This document shows positions 45,903 through 55,317 of a DNA stretch of 64,000 nt, in pieces. The DNA lies in assembly GCF_039548895.1 (NCBI RefSeq), contig NZ_JBCLVG010000003.1. One strand, 5' to 3'. Under the pieces are notes generated by a model. That model saw only the letters and a list, made by a program, of their open reading frames with translations. It ran no database searches and had not been told where the DNA came from. The translations under genes and the position numbers were made by a program. Numbering within the stretch: the first letter of the stretch is position 1; each line of letters begins with the position of its first letter. This DNA comes from Orlajensenia stereocauli (GTDB taxonomy: Bacteria > Actinomycetota > Actinomycetes > Actinomycetales > Microbacteriaceae).

Positions 45903-47177
45903 GTGTCTGATTCCGTGTTCAACGCACCTCTGTCCGAGGTCGATCCCGAGATCGCCGAGGTGCTCGAGCTCGAGCTGGGTCGCCAGCGCGACTACCTCGA
46001 GATGATCGCCAGCGAGAACTTCGTTCCCGTCTCAGTACTGCAGTCGCAGGGGTCGGTGCTCACCAACAAGTACGCCGAGGGCTACCCCGGCCGGCGCTAC
46101 TACGGTGGCTGCGAGTACGTCGACATCGCCGAGACACTCGCCATCGAGCGTGCCAAGAGCCTGTTCGGCGCCGAGTACGCCAACGTGCAGCCGCACTCGG
46201 GCGCCACGGCCAACGCCGCGGTGCTCTCGGCCATCGCCACCCCGGGTGACACAATCCTCGGCCTCGAACTGGCCCACGGCGGTCACCTCACCCACGGCAT
46301 GAAGCTCAACTTCTCGGGCAAGCTCTACAACGCCGTGTCCTACGGCGTCGACCCCGAGACCTTCCTCGTCGACATGGACGTCGTGCGCGACAAGGCCCTC
46401 GAGCACCGCCCCCAGGTCATCATCGCCGGCTGGAGCGCCTACCCCCGCCACCTCGACTTCGCCGCCTTCCGGGCCATCGCCGACGAGGTCGGCGCCAAGC
46501 TCTGGGTAGACATGGCGCACTTCGCTGGCCTCGTGGCCGCCGGGCTCCACCCGTCCCCCGTCCCCTTCGCCGACGTCGTCTCCTCGACAGTGCACAAGAC
46601 CATCGGCGGACCGCGCTCGGGCTTCATCCTGTCGCGCGACATGGAGCTGGCCAAGAAGCTCAACTCCAACGTCTTTCCCGGCCAGCAGGGCGGACCGCTC
46701 ATGCACGTCATCGCGGCCAAGGCCACGGCGTTCAAGATCGCGGCGTCCGAGGACTTCAGGGACCGCCAGGTGCGCACCATCCGTGGCGCGCAGATCCTCG
46801 CCGAGCGCCTCACCGCCGATGACTCTCGCGCTGGGGGCGTCGACGTCCTCACCGGGGGAACGGATGTGCACCTGGTGCTCGCCGACCTCCGCAACTCTCC
46901 GCTCGACGGCCAGCAGGCCGAGGACCTCCTGCACGAGGTGCTCATCACGGTCAACCGCAACGCCGTGCCGTTCGATCCGCGGCCGCCGATGGTGACCTCC
47001 GGCCTCCGCATCGGAACGCCCGCGCTCGCCACCCGTGGCTTCGGCGATGCCGAGTTCGTCGAGGTCGCCGACATCATCGCCGAGACGCTGAAGCCCGGCG
47101 CAGACGTGGCCGGCCTCCGCGAGCGAGTGACGAAGCTCACCTCGGTCTTCCCGCTCTACCCGGGCCTGCAGCAGTGA
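45903..47177 (+). CDS. glyA: Serine hydroxymethyltransferase
   Basis: Converts serine and THF to glycine and 5,10-methylene-THF, the main source of one-carbon units. 424 residues with IASENFVP, the PLP-lysine motif VVSSTVHKTIGGPRSG, YPGRRYYGGCEYVD and the HSGATAN loop. The GTG start at 45903 follows AAGGAGA by six bases; an upstream TTG in the same frame (45837) lies in the riboswitch and is not used. First gene of the riboswitch operon; stop overlaps folD. Confidence 0.97.
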   Translation: MSDSVFNAPLSEVDPEIAEVLELELGRQRDYLEMIASENFVPVSVLQSQGSVLTNKYAEGYPGRRYYGGCEYVDIAETLAIERAKSLFGAEYANVQPHSGATANAAVLSAIATPGDTILGLELAHGGHLTHGMKLNFSGKLYNAVSYGVDPETFLVDMDVVRDKALEHRPQVIIAGWSAYPRHLDFAAFRAIADEVGAKLWVDMAHFAGLVAAGLHPSPVPFADVVSSTVHKTIGGPRSGFILSRDMELAKKLNSNVFPGQQGGPLMHVIAAKATAFKIAASEDFRDRQVRTIRGAQILAERLTADDSRAGGVDVLTGGTDVHLVLADLRNSPLDGQQAEDLLHEVLITVNRNAVPFDPRPPMVTSGLRIGTPALATRGFGDAEFVEVADIIAETLKPGADVAGLRERVTKLTSVFPLYPGLQQ

Positions 47178-48058
47178 CGACGGCCGTCAGACTCGACGGC
47201 GTCGCGACAGCGACGACCATCAAGAGCGAGCTCGCCTCGCGGATCGAGGGCCTGCGGGCCCAGGGCGTCGTGCCGGGCCTCGGCACGCTGCTCGTGGGAG
47301 ACGACCCCGGGTCGCGCTCCTACGTCGCCGGCAAGCACCGCGACTGCGCCGAGGTGGGCATCGAGTCGATCCGCGTCGATCTGCCCGCGACGGCGAGCCA
47401 GGCGGACGTGCTGGCCGCCATCGCCGACCTCAACGCAGCTCCCGAGGTCACGGGATACATCGTGCAGCTCCCTCTGCCGAAGGGGCTCGACGAGCACGCC
47501 GCGCTCGAAGCCATCGATCCGTCGAAGGACGCCGACGGCCTGCATCCGACCAACCTCGGTCGTCTGGTGCTCGGCATCGAGGGAGAGCTGCGCTCGCCGC
47601 TGCCCTGCACCCCGGCAGGCATCGTCGAGCTGCTTCAGCGCTACGACGTGCCCATCGCAGGAAAGCACGTCACCGTCGTCGGCCGCGGGCTCACCGTGGG
47701 CCGCCCGCTCGGGCTGCTGTTCACCCGCAAGGGCCTCGACGCCACGGTCACTCTCACCCACTCGCGCACAGTCGACCTCGCCGCCGAGGTGCGCCGGGCC
47801 GACATCGTGATCGCCGCAGTGGGGGTCGCCCACCTGGTGCAGCCCGACTGGGTGAAGCCGGGCGCCGCCGTGCTCGACGTGGGCATCACCCGCGTTGAGG
47901 ACCCGGAGACGGGCAAGGGACGGCTCACCGGCGATGTGCATCCGTCCGTCGCCGATGTCGCCGGCTTCCTGTCGCCGAACCCCGGCGGAGTGGGGCCGAT
48001 GACCCGAGCGATGCTGCTCTCGAACGTCGTGAAGGCCGCGGAACTCCGTCTCGGCTGA
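47174..48058 (+). CDS. folD: Methylenetetrahydrofolate dehydrogenase / cyclohydrolase
   Basis: Bifunctional enzyme oxidising 5,10-methylene-THF to methenyl-THF and hydrolysing it to 10-formyl-THF. 294 residues; active-site Lys and Tyr region SYVAGKHRDC, the YIVQLPLPKGLD motif, DADGLHP, and the NADP-binding VVGRGLTVGRPL. GTG start overlaps the glyA stop (GTGA). With glyA it refills the 10-formyl-THF that purN and purH use, which explains ZTP control. Confidence 0.97.
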   Translation: MTTAVRLDGVATATTIKSELASRIEGLRAQGVVPGLGTLLVGDDPGSRSYVAGKHRDCAEVGIESIRVDLPATASQADVLAAIADLNAAPEVTGYIVQLPLPKGLDEHAALEAIDPSKDADGLHPTNLGRLVLGIEGELRSPLPCTPAGIVELLQRYDVPIAGKHVTVVGRGLTVGRPLGLLFTRKGLDATVTLTHSRTVDLAAEVRRADIVIAAVGVAHLVQPDWVKPGAAVLDVGITRVEDPETGKGRLTGDVHPSVADVAGFLSPNPGGVGPMTRAMLLSNVVKAAELRLG

Positions 48059-48067
48059 CGGCTCGTC

Positions 48068-48094
48068 GCGCCGCATTCCGTGGGAGTGCGGCGC
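48068..48094 (+). terminator. Terminator after glyA-folD
   Basis: Twelve-base stem GCGCCGCATTCC / GGAGTGCGGCGC (one T-G pair) with a 3-base loop, ten bases past the folD stop. No T-tract. Confidence 0.65.
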
Positions 48095-48167
48095 GGCGCA
48101 CCGGGGTGACCGGCCCCGTTCACCTCCCGATCACGGGCAGGTCACTTCCGCGTCCTAGCCTCGCGGC

Positions 48168-49427
48168 ATGTCCCAATCGGAGCGAACGCGAGTCGGGTTC
48201 GCCACTCGCGCCGGCACGGCCGCGGCCGCCACGACCACTGCGGCCGTCGACCGCGTCGTCGCGATCATCCCCGCACGAGCCGGATCCAAAGGCCTCCCGG
48301 GCAAGAACTCCACTCCCGTCGGAGGAGTGCCGCTGATCGTGCGCGCCGTGCGGGCTGCACTGGCGGCTCCCTCCATCGACAGGGTCGTCGTGACGACGGA
48401 TGGCGACGCCATCGCAGCCCTCGCCCGCGATGCCGGCGCCGACGTCGTGCAGCGCCCTCAGGATCTCGCCGGTGACACCGCCAGCTCGGAGTCCGCCCTC
48501 CTGCACGCCCTCGCCGCGATCGAGGACGAGACCGGCGCGCTGCCCGAGGCGACGGTGTTCATCCAGGCAACCTCGCCGTTCATCGATGCCGCCGACCTCG
48601 AGCTCGCCGTGCGCTCGGTGCTCGATCGTGACGCCGACGTCGTCTTCTCGGCGGTCGAGAGCCACGCCTTCCTCTGGCGGGCGCGGCCGGACGGAGACGG
48701 CTCCGTCGAAGGAGTCAACCACTCGGCCGCCGTGCGCCCGCGACGGCAGGACCGCGACGTGGAGTACCGCGAGACCGGCGCGTTCTATGTGCTGCGCACC
48801 GAGGGGTTCCGCGAGGTCGGACACCGCTTCTTCGGTCGCGTCGCCGTGCGACTGGTGCCGGACGTCCACGCGATCGAGATCGACACGGCGGCCGACCTCG
48901 CGATCAGCACGGCGCTCGCACGCGTCATCGACCCGTCGCCGCATCCGCTCATCGACGTCGATGCCGTCGTCACCGATTTCGACGGCGTCCACACCGACGA
49001 CACGGCATCCGTCGACACCCTCGGCCGCGAGTCCGTGCGGGTGAGTCGCCGGGACGGCCACGGCGTCAAGCGCCTCCGCGAGGCCGGCATCCCGATGCTC
49101 ATCCTCTCCGCCGAGACCAACACGGTGGTCGCTGCACGGGCCGAGAAGCTCCGCGTCGACGTCGAGCACGGGATCGAGGACAAGGCCACGGCCCTCGTCG
49201 CCTGGGCCGACCGCGTCGGGGTCCCGCTCGATCGCATCGCCTACCTCGGCAACGACCTCGCCGACCTGCCGTGCATGCGCATCGTGGGATGGCCGGTCTC
49301 GGTGGCGGATGCCGACCCCGCCGTGATCGCCGCTGCTCGCGTCGTGCTCTCCCGCGTCGGCGGTGCCGGCGCCGTGCGCGAGCTCTCGGACGCGATCATC
49401 GCCGCTCGTGGGATCCACGAGAACTGA
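48168..49427 (+). CDS. CMP-nonulosonate synthetase fused to HAD phosphatase (NeuA-like)
   Basis: A 419-residue fusion. Residues ~27-255 are an acylneuraminate cytidylyltransferase that activates a nine-carbon sugar with CTP: IIPARAGSKGLPGKN, RVVVTTDGDAIA, PFIDAADLE, and YRETGAFYVL. Residues ~265-415 are a KdsC-like HAD phosphatase: VVTDFDGVHTDD (nucleophile Asp), LSAETN, GNDLADLPCM. The same pair occurs in some vertebrate and bacterial CMP-sialate synthetases; the phosphatase could dephosphorylate the nonulosonate 9-phosphate made by NeuB. The N-terminal 26 residues are low-complexity Ala/Thr. Confidence 0.9.
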   Translation: MSQSERTRVGFATRAGTAAAATTTAAVDRVVAIIPARAGSKGLPGKNSTPVGGVPLIVRAVRAALAAPSIDRVVVTTDGDAIAALARDAGADVVQRPQDLAGDTASSESALLHALAAIEDETGALPEATVFIQATSPFIDAADLELAVRSVLDRDADVVFSAVESHAFLWRARPDGDGSVEGVNHSAAVRPRRQDRDVEYRETGAFYVLRTEGFREVGHRFFGRVAVRLVPDVHAIEIDTAADLAISTALARVIDPSPHPLIDVDAVVTDFDGVHTDDTASVDTLGRESVRVSRRDGHGVKRLREAGIPMLILSAETNTVVAARAEKLRVDVEHGIEDKATALVAWADRVGVPLDRIAYLGNDLADLPCMRIVGWPVSVADADPAVIAAARVVLSRVGGAGAVRELSDAIIAARGIHEN

Positions 49428-49461
49428 CATCCCGCCACGCGGGCAACACGAAGGAGAACAC

Positions 49462-50337
49462 ATGTCTGTGCGAATCGGACGATCGGTCATCGGACCGGGC
49501 GAGCCCGTCTACGTCATCGGCGAGATCGGACTGAACCACAACGGCTCGGTCGACATCGCCAAGGAACTCATCGACGTCGCGGTGGAGGCCGGCGCGCAGG
49601 CCGTGAAGTTCCAGAAGCGCACTCCCGAGATCTCGACCCCCGAGCACATGAAGGACGTCCCGCGCGAGACGCCGTGGGGCACGATGACCTACCTCGACTA
49701 CCGTCGCCGGGTCGAGTTCGACCGCGACCAGTACATCGAGCTGGCCGACTACGCCTACCTCCGGGGCGTCGACTGGTTCGCCTCGCCGTGGGACGTGCCG
49801 TCCGTGGCCTTCCTCGAGGACATCGGGGTCGTCGCCCACAAGGTGGCCTCGGCATCCGTCACCGACATCGAACTGCTCTGGGCACTCCGCGAGACGGGCA
49901 AGCCGGTGATCCTCTCGACGGGCATGTCGACGCTCGACGAGATCGATGCCGCCGTCGAGGTGCTCGGAACCGAGCGCCTCGTCATGCTGCATGCGACATC
50001 GAGCTACCCGATGCCGACCGAGGAGGCGAACATCTCGGTCATCCGCACCCTCCAGGACCGCTATCGCGGCGTGCCGATCGGCTACTCCGGCCACGAGCGC
50101 GGCCTGCAGATCTCTCTCGCAGCAGTAGCCCTCGGAGCCGTCGCCGTCGAGCGGCACATCACGCTCGACCGCACGATGTGGGGCTCCGACCACGCAGCCT
50201 CGCTCGAGCCGCAGGGCTTCGACCACCTCGTGCGCGACATCCGCATCATCAGCGAAGCCATGGGCGACGGCGTGAAGCGCGTCTTCCCGGGCGAAGAGGC
50301 TCCCAAGGCGAAGCTGCGGCGGGTCAACGCGTCATGA
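49462..50337 (+). CDS. Nonulosonic acid synthase (NeuB-like), lacking the SAF domain
   Basis: A 291-residue PEP-condensing enzyme: VYVIGEIGLNHNGSVDIAKEL, AVKFQKRTPE, HKVASASVTDIELL, VILSTGMSTLDEIDAAV, GYSGHERGLQISLAAVALGA, VERHITLDRTMWGSDHAASL. The barrel is complete but the C-terminal SAF (antifreeze-like) domain of typical ~345-residue NeuB is absent, as in some Kdn- or phosphate-substrate synthases. It follows the NeuA fusion by 34 bases with RBS AAGGAG and overlaps the next gene (ATGA). Product, sialic acid, Kdn or another nonulosonate, is not decidable. Confidence 0.9.
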   Translation: MSVRIGRSVIGPGEPVYVIGEIGLNHNGSVDIAKELIDVAVEAGAQAVKFQKRTPEISTPEHMKDVPRETPWGTMTYLDYRRRVEFDRDQYIELADYAYLRGVDWFASPWDVPSVAFLEDIGVVAHKVASASVTDIELLWALRETGKPVILSTGMSTLDEIDAAVEVLGTERLVMLHATSSYPMPTEEANISVIRTLQDRYRGVPIGYSGHERGLQISLAAVALGAVAVERHITLDRTMWGSDHAASLEPQGFDHLVRDIRIISEAMGDGVKRVFPGEEAPKAKLRRVNAS

Positions 50338-51722
50338 GGCCGGTGGCCACCAGGCGCATGCTGGTGATCGGCGACTCGGACTCCTACGTGAAGTGGGGTG
50401 CCGCCCTGGCGTCCAGGCTTCCGTCCGACTGGGCCGTCGAGATCGTCGTGCTCGCTTCTCCTGTGCAGCCGAGCGCGCGACAACTCGAGGACGCCCTCGC
50501 CGGATCGGCCTTCGCCGTCGGGCAGGTCCGGGTTCGCCGACTCACCGACCTGGCACGTGTCGTGGCCGAGCTGCGTCCAGACGCGGTTCTCCTGGCCCTG
50601 CGCGGGCCGATGGTGCGCGTCGTCATCCGCGCGATCGGTTCGGTTCCGAACCGACCCGTGCTGCTGAGTGGCTTTCCGGGCATCACCATCCCGGCGGTTC
50701 CGAAGGCCATCGTCTACCGCGAGCAGACCGACCTCATCGTGTTGCACAGTCGGCACGAGGTGCGCGAGTTCTCCCGGAATGCCGAACGGATGCCTGTCTC
50801 CGTCGACTTCGGCCTGGCCACCCTGCCGTTCCTGAACCAGCCGGCGTCTGCGACTGCGACTGCGTCTGTTCCGGTGCCGGAGTCTGCGGCTCCAGGTCAG
50901 AACCCGGCGGCTGCGGACTCGATCGTGTTCGCGGCGCAGGCGATCGTGCCCAGGCATCCGGACGATCGGATCGCCCTGCTGCAGTGGCTCGTCGAGACGG
51001 CCCGCGCCCATCCCGAGAAGCGCGTCGTCGTGAAGGTGCGTGCCCGGGCCGGGGAGGCCCAGACCCACGCCGAGACCCACGACTTCGGCGCCCTCCTCGC
51101 TGATGGCGAGCTGGCCGACCGGTGGGGCGGAGCATTGCCGACCAATCTCGTCGTAGAGGACGGGCCCATGGCCGACCATCTCGCACGGGCCGTCGCCCTC
51201 GTGACGGTCAGTTCGACGGCCGCTCTCGAGGCCATCGCCGCCGACATCCCCGTGCTGCTGCTCGACGACTTCGGGATCGCCCCGAGGCTCATCAACACGG
51301 TCTTCATCGACAGTGGCCTGTTCGGCGACGAGGGCGACCTGCGCGCCGGTCTGTTCCGTCGACCGCGATCCGAGTGGCTGGGAGACAACTACTTCCACGG
51401 CCTCGCGGCCGATGACTGGCACGAGCGGCTCGAGCAGCTCGTGGCTCGGCGCGACGCTGCCCCGCTCCAGCTGGCGCCCCAGCGGCACAATCTGCGCGGT
51501 GGTCGACTGCGGCGGGCGTGGGACCGCAAGCGGATGCTCGGCTCGTACGATGACTCGGTGGCCGGCTTCCTGGCGATGGTCGTCGCAGTCCCGTCGCTCT
51601 GGGTGCTCCGACGCGTTCGTCGCGTGGTGCGGGCCGTCGTTCCCGCGCCGCTGCTCGTTCCTCTCGCGCGGGACTCGACTCCGGCGGAGCGGGCCGTCGC
51701 TGGGGAGGCCGCGCTCCGCTGA
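50334..51722 (+). CDS. Putative glycosyltransferase of the nonulosonate cassette
   Basis: A 462-residue cytoplasmic protein with a GT-B-like outline: an N-terminal Rossmann-like half (MLVIGDSDSYVKWGAALASRL), a Ser/Pro/Ala linker near residue 190, and a C-terminal half with VVKVRARAGEAQTHAETHDF, the LVVEDGPMADHLARA loop and TVSSTAALEAIAADIPVLLLDDFGI, the donor-site pattern of retaining transferases. It resembles proteins annotated DUF6716 putative glycosyltransferase (from memory). Translational coupling to NeuB suggests it transfers the CMP-sugar to a wall polymer; this is inference. Confidence 0.75.
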   Translation: MRPVATRRMLVIGDSDSYVKWGAALASRLPSDWAVEIVVLASPVQPSARQLEDALAGSAFAVGQVRVRRLTDLARVVAELRPDAVLLALRGPMVRVVIRAIGSVPNRPVLLSGFPGITIPAVPKAIVYREQTDLIVLHSRHEVREFSRNAERMPVSVDFGLATLPFLNQPASATATASVPVPESAAPGQNPAAADSIVFAAQAIVPRHPDDRIALLQWLVETARAHPEKRVVVKVRARAGEAQTHAETHDFGALLADGELADRWGGALPTNLVVEDGPMADHLARAVALVTVSSTAALEAIAADIPVLLLDDFGIAPRLINTVFIDSGLFGDEGDLRAGLFRRPRSEWLGDNYFHGLAADDWHERLEQLVARRDAAPLQLAPQRHNLRGGRLRRAWDRKRMLGSYDDSVAGFLAMVVAVPSLWVLRRVRRVVRAVVPAPLLVPLARDSTPAERAVAGEAALR

Positions 51723-51756
51723 CGCGGGCAGTCAGGCGGAGCGTGAACCCGGCGCG

Positions 51757-52293
51757 TCAGGCGAGCGGCGCGCTGTGCTCGCCGACGTGGCGCAGGTAGT
51801 GCCCTGCATTGGTGCGGATGCCCTGGCGTTCGGCATCCGTCAGCTCCCGACGCACCTTGGCCGGAACGCCGGCGACCAGCGATCCCGGAGGAACCTCGGT
51901 TCCCTCGAGCACGACGGCGCCGGCGGCGACGAGGGAGCCCTCCCCGATCACTGCACCGTTCAGCACCGTGGCCGACATGCCGATGAGGCTGTCGTCTCCG
52001 ACGGTGCAGCCGTGCAGCACGGCGCCGTGGCCGACGGACACGTTCGCTCCGATCGTGAGCGGGAAGTCCGCATCGACGTGGCAGACCACGGTGTCCTGCA
52101 GGTTGGAGCCGGCTCCCAGCACGATCGAAGCGCCATCGGCTCTCAGCACGGCGTTGTACCAGACGCTCGAGTGCTCACCCAGGGTGACGTCGCCGACGAT
52201 GACGGCGCCGGCTGCCACGAAGGAGCTCTCGGCGATGGTGGGGCTGCCGATGCCCGGCAGGCTCCTGATGACGGCCAGGTCGTCGATGCTCAT
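51757..52293 (-). CDS. Gamma carbonic anhydrase family protein
   Basis: A 178-residue left-handed beta-helix protein of hexapeptide repeats (AAGAVIVGDVTLGEHSSVWYN, and so on). The three zinc-histidine positions can be seen in VCHVDADFP and VSVGHGAVLHGC. It is of the CamH/PaaY type; real carbonic anhydrase activity varies in this group. It faces the nonulosonate cassette convergently and is divergent from ybaK. Confidence 0.9.
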   Translation of the reverse strand: MSIDDLAVIRSLPGIGSPTIAESSFVAAGAVIVGDVTLGEHSSVWYNAVLRADGASIVLGAGSNLQDTVVCHVDADFPLTIGANVSVGHGAVLHGCTVGDDSLIGMSATVLNGAVIGEGSLVAAGAVVLEGTEVPPGSLVAGVPAKVRRELTDAERQGIRTNAGHYLRHVGEHSAPLA

Positions 52294-52418
52294 GGGCTCA
52301 CCCTATCGACTCCGAATCGCCCGTCTTCGTCGCCTTCGTCGGTCCATGCGTGCCCGGATCCGACGAGTTTGGGCGACTCGATGCGTGAGCTCTAGGGTGG
52401 CGAGCATGGTCGACACCT

Positions 52419-52430
52419 CCCCCCCCCCCC
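52419..52430. repeat. Poly-C tract (12 C) at the start of ybaK
   Basis: Twelve consecutive C from codon 5 of the ATG 52406 frame. With twelve C the ATG frame leaves the YbaK frame; with eleven it would read MVDTSPPPAVERVRAAL straight into YbaK. A homopolymer this long is the typical site of slippage in replication or of sequencing error. Confidence 0.9.
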
Positions 52431-52442
52431 GCGGTCGAGCGC

Positions 52443-52894
52443 GTGCGGGCCGCCCTCGCGGAACACGAGCTCACTCCCGAGGTCACGTGGTTCGAGGTGG
52501 CGACGCCGACGGCCCTCGCCGCGGCCGACGCCATCGGAACGACGGTCGGCGCGATCGCCAACTCGCTCGTGTTCACGCTCGACGGCGAACCGCTTCTCGT
52601 GCTCACCTCCGGCGCGCACAGGGTCGACACCGAGTGGCTCGGGGCCAGGCTCGGCGGCACCATCGCGCGGGCGACGAAGGAGCAGGTGAAGGATGCGACG
52701 GGCCAGACCATCGGCGGAGTCGCCCCGGTCGGGCATCCGGCTCCTGTGCGCACCATCGTCGACACGGCGCTCGCCGACCACGACACGGTGTGGGCCGCGG
52801 CCGGCCACGCGCACACGGTCTTCCCGACGACCTTCGCCGAGCTCGTGCGCATCACGGGCGGGGAGCCGTCCGCGGTAGTGGCGCCCGACGTCTC

Positions 52895-52898
<4 letters not shown>
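52443..52898 (+). CDS. YbaK/EbsC-type aminoacyl-tRNA deacylase, start broken by poly-C
   Basis: A ~151-residue protein of the YbaK/ProX editing family that hydrolyses misacylated tRNA (for example Cys-tRNA-Pro). Motifs: AIANSLVFTLDGEPLLVLTSG, with Lys at KEQVKDATGQTIGGVAPVGH. GTG 52443 is the first start in the open frame, but the better start is ATG 52406 with RBS AGGGTGG, which is separated from the frame by one extra C in a C12 tract. Expression therefore depends on slippage, the GTG, or an error in the sequence. It overlaps galK by four bases tail to tail. Confidence 0.8.
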
Positions 52899-54051
<1,153 letters not shown>

Positions 54052-54055
<4 letters not shown>

Positions 54056-55230
54056 CGGTTCTCTTCCGTGTGCGGTTCGATCGGTGTTGCGGCGTCGGCC
54101 CTGGCGATGGCCTCGCGGATGCTCTGCGCCTGCTGCTCTGGAGTCACGTCGCCGATCCAGGCGCCCATGGCGGCCTCGGAGCCGGCGAGGAACTTCAGCT
54201 TGTCGGCGGCGCGGCGCGGGCTCGTCACCTGCAGCATCAGCCTGATGTCGTCGCGACCGACGTTCACCGGGGCTTGGTGCCAGGCGGCGATGTAGGGGGT
54301 CGGCGTCTCGTAGAGCGCGTCGATGCCGCGCAGCAGCCGCAGGTACAGGCGCGCCAGCTCGTCCCGCTCCTCGAGCGTCGTCGCGGCGAAGTCGGGCACG
54401 TGCCTGTGGGGGAGCAGGTGCACCTCGATGGGCCAGCGGGCAGCGAACGGCACGAAGGCCGTCCAGTGCTCACCCTGCAGCAGCATCCGCTCGCCCGACT
54501 GCTCGCTCGCGAGCAGATCTGAGAAGAGACCCGGGCCATAGCGTTCGATCGACTCGAGCAGTCGAGTCGTGCGAGGGGTCACGTAGGGGTAGGAGTAGAT
54601 CTGGCCGTGCGGATGCTGCAGCGTGACGCCGATCGCCTCGCCGCGGTTCTCGAACGGGAACACCTGCTCGATGCCGGGCAGCGCCGAGAGAGCCGCAGTG
54701 CGGTCGGCCCACGCCTCGATCACCGTGCGGGCGCGCGAGACGCTCTGGGTGCCGAACGATCCGGCGTGCTCGGGGCTGAAGCACACCACCTCGCAGCGTC
54801 CGATGGACGTGCGCGTGCGGCCGATGCCCACGGCGGCGAGCTCGGCGAGGGCCTCGGGGCCGGCGTCCGTCACAGCGGCGAGCTCCGGACCGAACGACGG
54901 CGACTTGTTCTCGAACACCGCCACGTCGTAGCTGCTCGGAATCTCCGACGGGTTGCCCGGCTTCTGCGGGGCGAGCGGGTCGAGGTCGGCCGGTGGCAGG
55001 AACACGCGGTTCTGGCGGGCGGCCGCGATGGAGACCCACTCCCCGGTGAGGGCGTCCTGACGCATAGTCGCCGTGGCAGGGCGCGGGTCGAGCTCGCGAA
55101 GATCGGGGGCGCGCTCGGGCGAGAGCGTGGTGTCGGCGTCATCGAAGTAGATGAGTGCACGGCCATCGGCGAGGGTGTGCTCGAGGCGACGGATGCTGGG
55201 GTCGGCTGTGAAGGCTGATGGCTCTGTCAT
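54052..55230 (-). CDS. galT: Galactose-1-phosphate uridylyltransferase
   Basis: Exchanges UMP between UDP-glucose and Gal-1-P. 392 residues with the nucleophile motif GVTLQHPHGQIYSYP and the region VVCFSPEHAGSFG. The N-terminal zinc site is altered: where most family-1 enzymes have CPLCP, this reads LDPLAPQ, so both cysteines are missing. The active-site histidines are intact, so it should work. First gene of the minus-strand gal operon, divergent from the DeoR regulator. Confidence 0.95.
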
Positions 55231-55273
55231 GACAGGCTCACGATACGCGGCTTGCGTTTACGAAACAAGTTGA

Positions 55274-55288
55274 TTTGCGGATTGCAAA
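55274..55288. promoter_or_regulatory. Palindromic operator between galT and the DeoR regulator
   Basis: TTTGC / GCAAA arms with a 5-base spacer in an AT-rich, 87-base divergent gap that also contains further TTTGC-like and GCAAA half-sites (GCGTTTACGAAA and AAAGCAAAA). The site is central to both genes and fits DeoR-type operators; control by the neighbouring regulator is inferred. Confidence 0.5.
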
Positions 55289-55317
55289 GAGAAAGCAAAA
55301 CCCGGGACAATGGGCGG

